The translations under genes were made by a program, and so were the position numbers. From Sphingomonas sp. 67-36 (lineage in GTDB: Bacteria; Pseudomonadota; Alphaproteobacteria; Sphingomonadales; Sphingomonadaceae), in the NCBI GenBank assembly GCA_001897375.1, contig MKSU01000010.1, positions 1 to 64,000 of the forward strand: a stretch of 64,000 nt of DNA. Direction: 5' to 3'. Shown in pieces: positions 16,195 to 24,114 of the stretch. The number at the start of each line of letters is the position of its first letter. Within the stretch, counting starts at the first letter, position 1. The notes beneath the pieces are model-generated. The model made no database searches and was not told where the DNA came from. It saw only the letters and a program-made list of their open reading frames with translations.

Positions 16195-18024
16195 TCAGGC
16201 AAGTGCGCTCATGCTTCGAAGCCATCCTTCGATCTCGCCCGCCGGATCGCGTGCACGAATTTGCGCTGCGGTCATGTGGCTGAAGGCCTTCGACAAATAT
16301 CCCTTCGCCTTGTCGGCTCCCATCCTTCCGTCGAAATTTCGCTTAGCCGAGAGCGCGATCGCGAAGGCTTCTGGCACGGAGGGCGCTCCATCGGCGGGGT
16401 GATCCACGCAGTCCACATCGATATCGAAGGCAGCCTTGATCGCGTCAGCGTGTAGATAGCACTCGATTTCATGTTTCTGGGTCTGGACTGCCCAGGACCC
16501 AAGGCCGTCGGTGCGCCCGTTCACCTCGGCGACCGATACCGCATATTTAGCCACGTCGGAGTCGTAGATGTGAGCCTCGGGTCGGTGCATGTTGCGCAAG
16601 TAGTTCTCGGTTACCCAGTGCTTGAGCGTCGACCCGCCCGCCGGAATGAAGGCGAAGCGCTCATCGGTCATCAGGTTCGGTATGGTGTCGTCTTCCGCGT
16701 GCAATGCGGCACTCAGGCACTTTAGGGCTGTCACGTCCGTCGGCCCCTCGACACAGATGAGGACGCGTACGCGACTGTCCGGGGTGAGGCCGAGAGCTTT
16801 CGCCACCGTGTCAAACACGTCGACCCCGGCCCGGACCGCAGGCGTCGCCGGCGGTCCTTCGCTGGAAACGAACCGGATGCTTTCTATAGGAAGGTCGGCC
16901 GCCAGCCCCGGGCTGTGAGTCGTGAGGATCACTTGGCAATGAGGCGTCGTCGCTATCTCCTTGAACGCGTCAATGAGGACCCGCTGGTTCGCTGGATGCT
17001 GCGACGTCTCGGGCTCTTCGATCGCATAGATCAGGTTTCGCTTTGCGGAACTTGACAGTTTGCGCTCCGCCTCTGCCTTGAAGAAGCTGACCAGGATGAG
17101 CCTCCGCACACCGCTGCCGCGCTTGTTCAAGGGAATGCGGTCATCTGTGTCCATGCCGAGCGAGAACAGGCCCATCCACTTGGACGCGGTGGGCGGGACA
17201 AACTTCGGCGAAAGCGAGTTCGCAAGCTTGGGATCGATGCTCTTAAGAGCCTCGTGCGTGAGCTTCGCGATCTCCTCCGTCTTCGCCTGTACCAGATTCT
17301 GAATGGACTCGATCGCCTCCTGAGCCTCGGAGATGGCCGCCGCGATAGCCCCTTTGAGCGGGTTCTGCACCTCGCCATCGGAATCGCGGCTCTGACGATC
17401 GCTCTGAAAGAGCGCAAACATCGGAAGATGTAGTTCCAGCTGATCCCAGATACGCTTGCTATCCTCCTTGGGCTTCGAAACCGGGATGCGCGCTTCCACC
17501 AAACCAAGTTCGGGGCAGGCTCCCCAGAGGGCCTGACGCATGCCCGGATTGCCCTTTAGCGCGACGTCTAGTGACTGCGCCCTCACAAGGGCCTGCAGCT
17601 CTTTTTCCTTCAGTTCAAGGAGGTTATCCAGCCCCGAAGCGCTCGGATGCCGGGCGAGTATAAATGTTTCGCATGTCGGCGTCTTCTTCGAGCAGTCGTA
17701 GACTCGCGCGATCTTCAGGGTGCCAGCGCCGGTCAGGAGGTATTCTTCGCGGAGCGTAGTCGGCGCCCCGGCGTCCAGTGTGATCTCCTCCGGAAGATCC
17801 GCAAATTCAGCAGTGATGCTGACGAGTGACGAACCGCTGAAGACGTTGGCGTCGGCCTGATCGATCTTCACGACATCGCCGTTGAAGAAGATTTCCAGCG
17901 CCTCCAGCAGGCAAGATTTACCGATGTCGTTCCGCCCGATGATTGTGGTCAGCTCCGAGAACTCGATAGTCGTCGCAGTCTGATAGGCTCGAAAATTTTC
18001 GAGTGTCAGCGAAACCAGCCTCAT
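16195..18024 (-). CDS. OLD-family ATPase/TOPRIM nuclease
   Basis: 609 residues with ATG at 18024, chosen because GAGGGGG lies about eight bases upstream and MRLVSLTLENFRAY is the normal OLD start; longer in-frame extensions look non-coding. Residues 30-37 are the ABC-type P-loop GRNDIGKS. Further on stand RGSGVRRL (signature) and YAIEEPETSQHP (Walker B). The C-terminal TOPRIM nuclease has VEGPTDVTAL and a following DSDVAK. Known members (OLD of phage P2, GajA of Gabija) restrict phages. No GajB/UvrD helicase gene is adjacent, so this is a stand-alone (class 1 like) protein. Its place between Mrr-nSTAND3 and ParDE fits a defence island. Confidence 0.87.
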   Translation of the reverse strand: MRLVSLTLENFRAYQTATTIEFSELTTIIGRNDIGKSCLLEALEIFFNGDVVKIDQADANVFSGSSLVSITAEFADLPEEITLDAGAPTTLREEYLLTGAGTLKIARVYDCSKKTPTCETFILARHPSASGLDNLLELKEKELQALVRAQSLDVALKGNPGMRQALWGACPELGLVEARIPVSKPKEDSKRIWDQLELHLPMFALFQSDRQSRDSDGEVQNPLKGAIAAAISEAQEAIESIQNLVQAKTEEIAKLTHEALKSIDPKLANSLSPKFVPPTASKWMGLFSLGMDTDDRIPLNKRGSGVRRLILVSFFKAEAERKLSSSAKRNLIYAIEEPETSQHPANQRVLIDAFKEIATTPHCQVILTTHSPGLAADLPIESIRFVSSEGPPATPAVRAGVDVFDTVAKALGLTPDSRVRVLICVEGPTDVTALKCLSAALHAEDDTIPNLMTDERFAFIPAGGSTLKHWVTENYLRNMHRPEAHIYDSDVAKYAVSVAEVNGRTDGLGSWAVQTQKHEIECYLHADAIKAAFDIDVDCVDHPADGAPSVPEAFAIALSAKRNFDGRMGADKAKGYLSKAFSHMTAAQIRARDPAGEIEGWLRSMSALA

Positions 18025-18546
18025 CGTGACATCCCCCTCTTTTTCGAAAATTGCCGCGCGTTTCATTCCATGGCAAGGGAATCTGAAACGGGGTTGAGAG
18101 CTGCGGCCCAGTCTCAAAAAGCTGCGGCGGATCAGATTAGGCGCGGCATGCGCGACAATCGGAACGTGCATCCAGCAGGTTGATTAGCCCGCCCCGCTCG
18201 ATCCGCACGGGCGTTGTCCGCTTTCCGAGGTGAGTGATCGAAAGCTGCTAGTCCGCACTCGGCCAGCCTTTCCGGTTCCCTGCCGCTGTTTGCTGTCTTT
18301 AAGAAAGTCCGGTGTTGGGCTGAAAGCCGCCCTTTCGACGCGGGCCCGGGATTGACGGCAATGTCCCAATCTCAGTCGTTCCGACCGCCGCTCGAACCCG
18401 GATTCACAAGCGGCAGGTTTCAGGATCGCGCCGAGTCAAGCTGAACAGCCGAGATAAGGGCGCGTTCCGGCCTGGCGTCTCTCATCCCAATGCAGTCATT
18501 CAGCGAAATCTCGATCAATCCCGATCCCGGCCTTTGGTTCGGTTGA
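18025..18546. other. Intergenic gap between OLD and ParE genes
   Basis: About 520 bases with no supported gene. Part of it (18240-18400) resembles the kind of dispersed intergenic repeat seen in other gaps of this window, but this is an impression only. It may hold the OLD gene promoter at its left end. Confidence 0.35.
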
Positions 18547-18861
18547 TCAGGACGCGCTGTCTTCGCGGAAGTGATCCATCTGGTGCATCCGCTCATGCAG
18601 GATAGTCACGATGCCGACCGTGCCATCGGCGAACTGGCGCCAATAGATGTAATGATGCGCGTGCCGGCAGTAGAAGCCGTCCACGCCGAACTCGGCCGGT
18701 ACCGCGCGCCAGACCTGATCGCGGTGCGCGATACGGTCGAAGCACCCGAAGAGCTCCCGCACATAGGTTTCCGCTTGCGCTTCGCCCCAGATGTCGCGGG
18801 TATAGACGTAAATCTCGTCGAGGCGTTGCCCAGCGATTGTCGAGACCGTGAAGCCGGTCAT
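18547..18861 (-). CDS. parE: ParE/RelE-type toxin
   Basis: 104 residues. The sequence fits ParE: an N-terminal strand FTVSTIAGQRLDEIYVYT, helices with WGEAQAETYVRELFGCFDRIA, and the closing strands YCRHAHHYIYWRQF and VGIVTILHERM. ParE toxins poison DNA gyrase. The start lies one base after the end of the antitoxin gene, the usual antitoxin-first order. Confidence 0.85.
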   Translation of the reverse strand: MTGFTVSTIAGQRLDEIYVYTRDIWGEAQAETYVRELFGCFDRIAHRDQVWRAVPAEFGVDGFYCRHAHHYIYWRQFADGTVGIVTILHERMHQMDHFREDSAS

Positions 18862-18862
18862 G

Positions 18863-19120
18863 TCAGCCCCGACGGTTGCGCGCGATCACCGCGTCCGCAT
18901 CGAGCGGCGCATAGCTGGATTGGGGCGCGGCAAAGGCCCGGGTCAGCTCGGCCTTGAGCCGGTCGAACTGCTTGGCTTCGGTTCGCTCCTTGTCGCGGCG
19001 GATTAGGTCACGGACATATTCGCTGACATTCTCATAGGCACCCTGGTCGCCGACATTGGTGGCGACGAAATCACCCAGCGTGCCGCTGATGCGGACATTG
19101 AGAGTCATGGGCTTATTCAT
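18863..19120 (-). CDS. parD: ParD-type antitoxin
   Basis: 85 residues from ATG 19120. The N-terminus MTLNVRISGTLGDFVATNV is the ribbon of a ribbon-helix-helix DNA-binding domain; ENVSEYVRDLIRRDKE is the dimer helix pair. The C-terminal tail (FDRLKAELTRAF, then APLDADAVIARNR) would wrap the toxin. ParD represses its own operon and neutralises ParE. The longer in-frame extension upstream of 19120 is unlikely. Such modules stabilise integrative elements and plasmids. Confidence 0.85.
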   Translation of the reverse strand: MNKPMTLNVRISGTLGDFVATNVGDQGAYENVSEYVRDLIRRDKERTEAKQFDRLKAELTRAFAAPQSSYAPLDADAVIARNRRG

Positions 19121-19422
19121 ATGTCTCAATATAGTGGAAGGATGTGGACAGGCAAGCCGCTTCGCACAGGGCGAGGTGAACTGTCGATCAATCGCCCACC
19201 CACGCAACACTGGAGCGTCTGCTCTCCGAAAGCCTCTTTCAAGCAGCAAGCCCAAAATGGCGGTTTCGTCCTATCGGCGGTCGTTTCAGCCGGCTCCGTC
19301 TCGTAGATGCATGGAGGGCTTTCGGGATCAGTATGACGACCCTGGAACGGCGACAATTGGGGCGCTTAGCGGTCACAGCGCATCAACCTTCACCCGGAGA
19401 CGCTCAATAAGCCAGTTGAGCG
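19121..19422. other. Gap upstream of parDE
   Basis: About 300 bases with no gene I can support. The parDE promoter must lie at the left end; TATATT at about 19128-19133 on the reverse strand is very near the parD ATG and could be a -10 box giving a nearly leaderless transcript, or part of a ParD operator. Confidence 0.3.
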
Positions 19423-19617
19423 GCGAAGACGATCTATTCAAAACGCGCGTGGACGATCAGCAGCCACACGTTCCTGGTCGATCCGGGAGACGGCTTCGAC
19501 ATCCTCGAAACCGGCGAACGCGTGACCGCCGATCGAGTGGATGTCGGTAAACCTGCGCCGGGCAAGTTGGTGGTTCCGGTGTCGGTCTGGGTCACGCCGA
19601 AAGCCGGAGGGGTGTGA
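19423..19617 (+). pseudogene. Start-less C-terminal fragment of an unrecognised protein
   Basis: After a TGA the frame reads about 60 codons with a clear protein-like composition (TFLVDPGDGFDILETGERV, then KLVVPVSVWVTPKAGG) to a TGA at 19615-19617. It has no start codon. It looks like the C-terminal remnant of a beta-rich protein left beside the integrase gene after recombination. I do not recognise the family. Confidence 0.3.
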
Positions 19618-19647
19618 CACCGGGTTGGGAGCAGTGGACGCCCGAAC

Positions 19648-21066
19648 TCACGCCGCTTTTCGGAGCGTAGACCCTTCGGCTTCAGGTGCCTCGAACAAGC
19701 TCGCGATGACGGTACGCCGGGCCGTGCCAAGGCCTAGCCAGTTGTGCAGGATCCCGGGCTTGCTGGCCTCTTCGACGATAGTGCCGAACATCACGTTGGA
19801 GATTGCCTGCTGCTGTCCGCGCAGGAAATCCTCGACGATCTTTTCGCGCGTGATGTAGCCAGAATTCACACCCGCAATCGCGTGGTTCATCAGGAGCTTG
19901 GCGTCGATCTCCGAGATTCTTGCATGCGTCGCCAAGGTTCGGAACGTCTGGCGCAGGTCGTTGCCCCACTTCGAGAGATCTTCCCGATCCTCCTTCGTTT
20001 CAACCATGTGTCCTGCTTCGCTGTTGGCCGGAAACAGCCACGTGGCAGCCTGATCGGGATGGAGGAGGCGGCCGAACCGGATGGCGCGCAACAGACACAG
20101 GATCATCTGCCGGGAAAGGGGTATGTCGAATGCGCGGATCTCGCCGCCCTTGGGGGCGGCGATGTGGAGGACGCGGCGGCGCAGATCGAGATGCTTTAGC
20201 ATTGCGAGCTTCAGGGCCGTCGTCCGGCTGCCCGACAGCAACGTGAACAGGTGAAATTCACGGCGGATGGGGTTCTCCAGCTTTGCTGCTTCCTTGAACC
20301 AGCCTGGAAGGTCCTTCAGGCCCATCGCGGTGTTGCGGCGGTGCTCGGGGTTCCAATCGACAGCATCGACTGGATTTTCCGGCGGCAAGGCGCGTTTGTT
20401 TTTACGCCAGGCGTAATTGTAGATTGCGCGAAGAGTACGCATCGCTCCGTTCGCGCCATAGGGACCGGAAGACACGGTCAACGCGTCGTGTTTCGTCGCC
20501 ACGAGATCAGGGTTGTCGGCCAATTCGCTGAGAGGTTTATCAAGCCAATCGGTGAAAACGTGCAGCACGTCGTGCTCGTAGCCTTCGATGGTCTTGGGAG
20601 ACCGGTTCTTTCGGATCAGGTGCGAGATTTTGTAACGCAGCCACGCTTCGCGAAGCGTAATGCCCGCCGTGATCGGCTTCGCCTCAATGTCTTCTTCCGT
20701 GAAGTCAGTCTGAGCGGGGGGCGGGCTGGACTCGGGAGCGAGACCGAGCCTTTTGGCGGATACCGAACGCTTCCGCACCGCATCTGGTTTGGGATGTCGG
20801 CCCTTGCTGATCTCCGCCAGATATCCCTTTGCGATCGCACGGGCAGCGGCAGTGGTCATCTCCGTGGCGTCTCCGACCGATACCTTGATCGTGGTAGCCT
20901 TCCTGTCGATGCGAAGATCGCCCTGGACCATGTAACGACGGGTGCGGGCGCCGACGAGAACATAGAAGCCCTTCAGCTTTTCGTCTTTGACAAGATATTG
21001 CCCCTTGAAGGCCGGGGGGAGGGCTTTCACTGCTGCCTCGCTGAGGACCATCCGAGTGACTGTCAT
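19648..21066 (-). CDS. Tyrosine recombinase/phage-type integrase (DUF4102-containing)
   Basis: 472 residues. The N-terminus (MVLSEAAVKALPP, KGFYVLVGA, KATTIKVSVGDA) matches the DUF4102 arm-binding domain of P4-type integrases. A core-binding SAM-like helix bundle follows (TLREAWLRY, SPKTIEGYEHDV). The catalytic part has Arg in LLSGSRTTAL, the DLRQTFRT box and Tyr in GVNSGYI. P4-type integrases usually insert elements at tRNA 3' ends, and a tRNA-Arg 3' fragment lies 190 bases upstream of this gene. This strongly suggests that the gene drives the island to its left. Confidence 0.9.
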   Translation of the reverse strand: MTVTRMVLSEAAVKALPPAFKGQYLVKDEKLKGFYVLVGARTRRYMVQGDLRIDRKATTIKVSVGDATEMTTAAARAIAKGYLAEISKGRHPKPDAVRKRSVSAKRLGLAPESSPPPAQTDFTEEDIEAKPITAGITLREAWLRYKISHLIRKNRSPKTIEGYEHDVLHVFTDWLDKPLSELADNPDLVATKHDALTVSSGPYGANGAMRTLRAIYNYAWRKNKRALPPENPVDAVDWNPEHRRNTAMGLKDLPGWFKEAAKLENPIRREFHLFTLLSGSRTTALKLAMLKHLDLRRRVLHIAAPKGGEIRAFDIPLSRQMILCLLRAIRFGRLLHPDQAATWLFPANSEAGHMVETKEDREDLSKWGNDLRQTFRTLATHARISEIDAKLLMNHAIAGVNSGYITREKIVEDFLRGQQQAISNVMFGTIVEEASKPGILHNWLGLGTARRTVIASLFEAPEAEGSTLRKAA

Positions 21067-21252
21067 TTGCTGTCTCGAAAATTAGGTCGGTGTTTAGGTC
21101 GGTTTTTCTGGATTCCAAGTCGATCAAAAATCTTAGGGTTTTCTTATCCAGAGGATGTAGTTTCTACGAAAAGTGGCTGAAAAGCAAGAATTATTCCATG
21201 CGAGCAAGCATAGAATAGGTCGGTATAGGAAAGCCTGTAATAGAAAAAAAGG

Positions 21253-21299
21253 AACTACGAATCTGAGGGTCGGACGTTCGAATCGTTCCGGGCGCGCCA
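21253..21299 (+). other. tRNA-Arg(ACG) 3' fragment, putative attachment site
   Basis: The stretch begins with ACTACGAATCTGAGGGTCGG (anticodon loop CTACGAA and variable loop), continues with a T arm containing GTTCGAATC, and ends with the acceptor GGGCGCGCCA. The 5' half of a tRNA is missing: the sequence upstream is A/T-rich and unrelated. This is what remains at the distal end of an element that integrated into a tRNA-Arg gene. The same bases encode the last residues of the serine recombinase on the other strand. Confidence 0.75.
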
Positions 21300-23003
21300 T
21301 TTCGGTTCAAAGCTGCGAACGCCTAGAACCGCCGCCTCTACGCCAGAGGCGGCGGTTAGCGTTCGTAGCAGTTCGCTCCGCAGGCCACGGATACGCACTT
21401 CGGTCTTGCTGATGACCTCGACCCGTTGGGCGACGGCACGGATATGGTCGCGGGCGAATGTTCCATCATCATTGCGTAGCTTCTTTTTCGCCGTCACGGC
21501 GAACGTGCGCAGGCTCTCGGCGGTGATCTCGGGGCCGATCTTCTCGATATGCGAGACAGCGCGATCGGCATCTCCACGCGCTTGATCCCGCACCGCCTGC
21601 AACTCGGCAATCCGATCCTTGAGTGACGGGTCGCTCATATCGACCACACCGTTCTCAATCGCTTCATAGAGCCGCTTGAGTTTCGCCTCGGCCTCGGTCG
21701 CCCGTCGCTCCAGATCGGCCACATGAAGCCGACGCTGATCAACCCATTCGTCCCGTCGCTCGATGAGCTGATCCATAAGCAACGTGAGTCGCTTCGGATC
21801 GAGCAGGCGTGATTCGAGATGGTCGATCACGGCGTCGTTCAGCCGGTCCATCGGGACGGTGATGCCAGGGCAGCCCTTCACACCTTGCCGAGCCTTAGTC
21901 GAACAGGTGTAATAGCGATGCTCGCGCCCGACGCTGCTGGTGCCGGTGCGGAGCGTCATTGCGCCGCCGCAGCAAGCGCAGAAGCAGATGCCGGTGAGGA
22001 GGGTCGGGCCGCCGACCGCCATCGGTGCCATCATTTTTGGGCTGCGCGCCGTGAGCGACCGCTGCACCGCCCGGAACTCGGCTTCGGTGACGATCGGCGG
22101 CACTTCCATGATAGCATGTTCGCTCTTGGGCTTCGACGCCTTGGTGCGATAATCCCGATAGTTGAACTTGTGTTGGCCGATATAGGTGGTGCGGGTCAGC
22201 ACGAGGTGCACCGCCCCAAGGCCCCAACGCCCGCCATCGCGTGTGCGGATATTGTTTTCATTGAGCCAGGACACGATAGCTTTCAGGCCCATCGGGCCGC
22301 TATTCTCGACACCGTTCAGCGCCATGCGGTACATCATTCGCACCGTCTCGGCCTGGATCGGGTCGATCTCCAGCTTCTTCTTCACTTTTGCACCGCGCTG
22401 CCCGGCGACAACAATGCGATAGCCGATCGGCGGGCGCGCGCCGTTCCAGAAGCCCTGCCGCGCATTCTCCTTCATCGAACGGAGCGTATGCTTGCCGTTC
22501 TCCTTCGACTGATATTCGTCGAACAGCGTCATGATCTTACGCATCATCACGCTCATCGTATCGTCCCCGATGTCCTGCGTGATCGAGACCAACTTCACCC
22601 CGTTCTTTGCCAGCTTGCGCAGGTAGAACTCGAACTGGAATTGGTCGCGGAAGAAGCGAGAGAAGCTATGGACTACAATGACATTGAAGGTTGGCGGCTT
22701 CTCCATTGCCGCGTCGATCATCGCCTGGAACGAAGGCCGACGATCATCGGTGGCAGAGTTGCCCGGTTCGACGAACTCGGTTGCAACCTCCCACCCGCGT
22801 GACAGACAATAGCCTTCGATCTGGCGGCGCTGGTCAGGAATCGAAAGGTCGCTTTGGGCCTGCCGATTGGTCGATACGCGCAGGTAAAGGGCTGCGCGGG
22901 TCGGCTCCGCAACCAGCCTATGCGGCCCACGGCATGGCGCTCGGGATGGGTTCGCAGTCTGCTCATGACCTCGTCCCGATGTGACCTGGTCTGATTGCGC
23001 CAA
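21255..23003 (-). CDS. Large serine recombinase
   Basis: 582 residues if started at TTG 23003. Residues about 35-180 form the resolvase catalytic domain (RAALYLRVSTNRQ with the active Ser, VVHSFSRFFRD). A recombinase domain follows (GARPPIGYRI), then a zinc-ribbon (ICFCACCGG ... YYTCSTKARQGVKGCPG) and a coiled-coil C-terminal part. Such proteins integrate phages or ICEs. The start is problematic: before RAALYLRV no ATG or GTG lies in frame, since the upstream DNA is the out-of-frame 5' end of another gene. The 3' end (ARNDSNVRPSDS) is translated from the tRNA-Arg fragment. Both ends hence look like recombination joints; expression is uncertain. Confidence 0.85.
   Translation of the reverse strand: MAQSDQVTSGRGHEQTANPSRAPCRGPHRLVAEPTRAALYLRVSTNRQAQSDLSIPDQRRQIEGYCLSRGWEVATEFVEPGNSATDDRRPSFQAMIDAAMEKPPTFNVIVVHSFSRFFRDQFQFEFYLRKLAKNGVKLVSITQDIGDDTMSVMMRKIMTLFDEYQSKENGKHTLRSMKENARQGFWNGARPPIGYRIVVAGQRGAKVKKKLEIDPIQAETVRMMYRMALNGVENSGPMGLKAIVSWLNENNIRTRDGGRWGLGAVHLVLTRTTYIGQHKFNYRDYRTKASKPKSEHAIMEVPPIVTEAEFRAVQRSLTARSPKMMAPMAVGGPTLLTGICFCACCGGAMTLRTGTSSVGREHRYYTCSTKARQGVKGCPGITVPMDRLNDAVIDHLESRLLDPKRLTLLMDQLIERRDEWVDQRRLHVADLERRATEAEAKLKRLYEAIENGVVDMSDPSLKDRIAELQAVRDQARGDADRAVSHIEKIGPEITAESLRTFAVTAKKKLRNDDGTFARDHIRAVAQRVEVISKTEVRIRGLRSELLRTLTAASGVEAAVLGVRSFEPKWRARNDSNVRPSDS
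22907..22966 (-). pseudogene. 5' remnant of a VIT/CCC1-family transporter gene
   Basis: In a frame different from the recombinase, ATG 22966 begins MSRLRTHPERHAVGRIGWLR. This is the characteristic start of VIT1/CCC1-type iron/manganese transporters, in which the next residues would be AAVLGANDGIV. At 22907 the match stops and recombinase sequence begins. The remainder of the transporter is absent from the window. It marks an insertion or deletion joint. Confidence 0.6.
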
Positions 23004-23012
23004 ACGGCTGTT

Positions 23013-23561
23013 CTAGATGCGCCATGGCAGCATCCTGCGTAATGTATCGTCTTTCATGACATAGTGATGGACAAGTGCGGCCAAGGCATGAACGCCGATG
23101 AGATAATAGCCGACGCTGCCTATCGTCTCATGTAATTCCTTGATCTGATGAGCGACGTTCCTGTTTTCTCCCATCAGGGGCGGCAGGGTGAAGCCGAAGA
23201 ATGGGATCGGCTCTCCCGAAGCGCTCAGGACCAGCCAGCCCGCTATCGGCATGCAAATCATGAACAGATACAATGCCAGATGCACGGAGCGCGCCAGGAC
23301 ATTCTGCCATGTCTTGGGTTCAGGCGTGATCCGGGGTGTGCTCCCCACCGCGCGCGCGATCAGGCGGACGATGACCAGAGCCAGGACCGCCAAGCCCAGC
23401 ATGAAATGCCATGCCTTCATTCCTTCGCGAATGTCACTCCCCTTGGGATAGAATTCGCGCAGTTCGATGCAGGCGTATACGGCTGCGATCAACAACAGCA
23501 TCAGCCAGTGCAGCGCGATGCTGAAGCTACCATACCGTTCGAGTTTCGGGCTGCCGCTCAT
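23013..23561 (-). CDS. Cytochrome b561-type membrane protein
   Basis: 182 residues with four membrane helices. The haem-ligand histidines are visible: FSIALHWLMLL, MKAWHFMLGLAVL, RSVHLALYLFM and IGVHALAALVHHYV. This is the pattern of bacterial CybB-like di-haem cytochrome b561, which shuttles electrons from quinol, often to superoxide or other periplasmic acceptors. It stands just upstream of the VIT remnant on the same strand and would be ordinary chromosomal flank. Ribosome site not striking. Confidence 0.85.
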   Translation of the reverse strand: MSGSPKLERYGSFSIALHWLMLLLIAAVYACIELREFYPKGSDIREGMKAWHFMLGLAVLALVIVRLIARAVGSTPRITPEPKTWQNVLARSVHLALYLFMICMPIAGWLVLSASGEPIPFFGFTLPPLMGENRNVAHQIKELHETIGSVGYYLIGVHALAALVHHYVMKDDTLRRMLPWRI

Positions 23562-23766
23562 CGTTACCGCTCCACCTCCGACATCGCCTCGGCCTTGATC
23601 TGAGGTTTAAGACCCATGCCCAAGCCGACCAACGCGTGGCTCTGACCCCATATCCCCGCACCTGTTCCTGATCCGACGATCATTCACATGCGCATTTAGG
23701 CCTGGCGTCATCTCGATCACCGAATGTTGGCCCGATCGGCAGTATCGCTACTGTCAGCTTGGCTAT

Positions 23767-24054
23767 TTACAAGGCGAGCCTGACCGCATCCTGACGATGG
23801 GGTGGAACTCCCCATTCCCAAATGACATTAGACTCACGTCTGACCGATGAGCGGCCCTCACGGGGTGGACTGGCTTGATTCTTAGTGCATGATCGCCTCC
23901 TTCGCCATGGTCGGGCAGAATTAGAGCGAAGCGGAATCAGAGGCCGGCTATGCGGTTTCGTCGTTTCTGGGGACGGCGGTCGGTAGCCGAGGCTGCTGTG
24001 AGGGCGGATGGTATTGTAGTAGTGTCGCCAAGCCTCGATTAACACCTGCGGTGG
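23767..24054 (-). pseudogene. IS3-family transposase, C-terminal remnant
   Basis: The frame begins inside the motif VLIEAWRHYYNTIRPHSSLGYRPP, the invariable end of the IS3-family OrfB DDE domain with its last catalytic Glu and the HxxLGYRPP box. About 60 further residues are out-of-family, so the 3' end is probably shifted. Everything upstream (integrase core, OrfA) is gone; the join stands near 24054. No inverted repeats were identified. Confidence 0.75.
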
Positions 24055-24114
24055 GCCTGCTGACTGACCCAGACATTATGGCTACGTTCGTCCGCAGACA
24101 CGCATAGTTGCGGG

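Noticed and set aside
16195-18024. Gabija system (GajA plus GajB)
   Set aside because: Only the OLD/GajA-like gene exists; no UvrD-type helicase gene is adjacent on either side.
21253-21299. Complete tRNA gene
   Set aside because: Only the anticodon, variable, T and acceptor 3' parts are present; the 5' half does not fold or match a tRNA.
21327-21357. Perfect 13-base hairpin as terminator of the serine recombinase
   Set aside because: It lies inside the reading frame about 70 bases before the stop, so it is coding sequence; a role in transcription is not supported.
21819-22802. Open frame of 327 codons on the + strand
   Set aside because: Antisense to the serine recombinase, whose zinc-ribbon and catalytic motifs are clear on the other strand.
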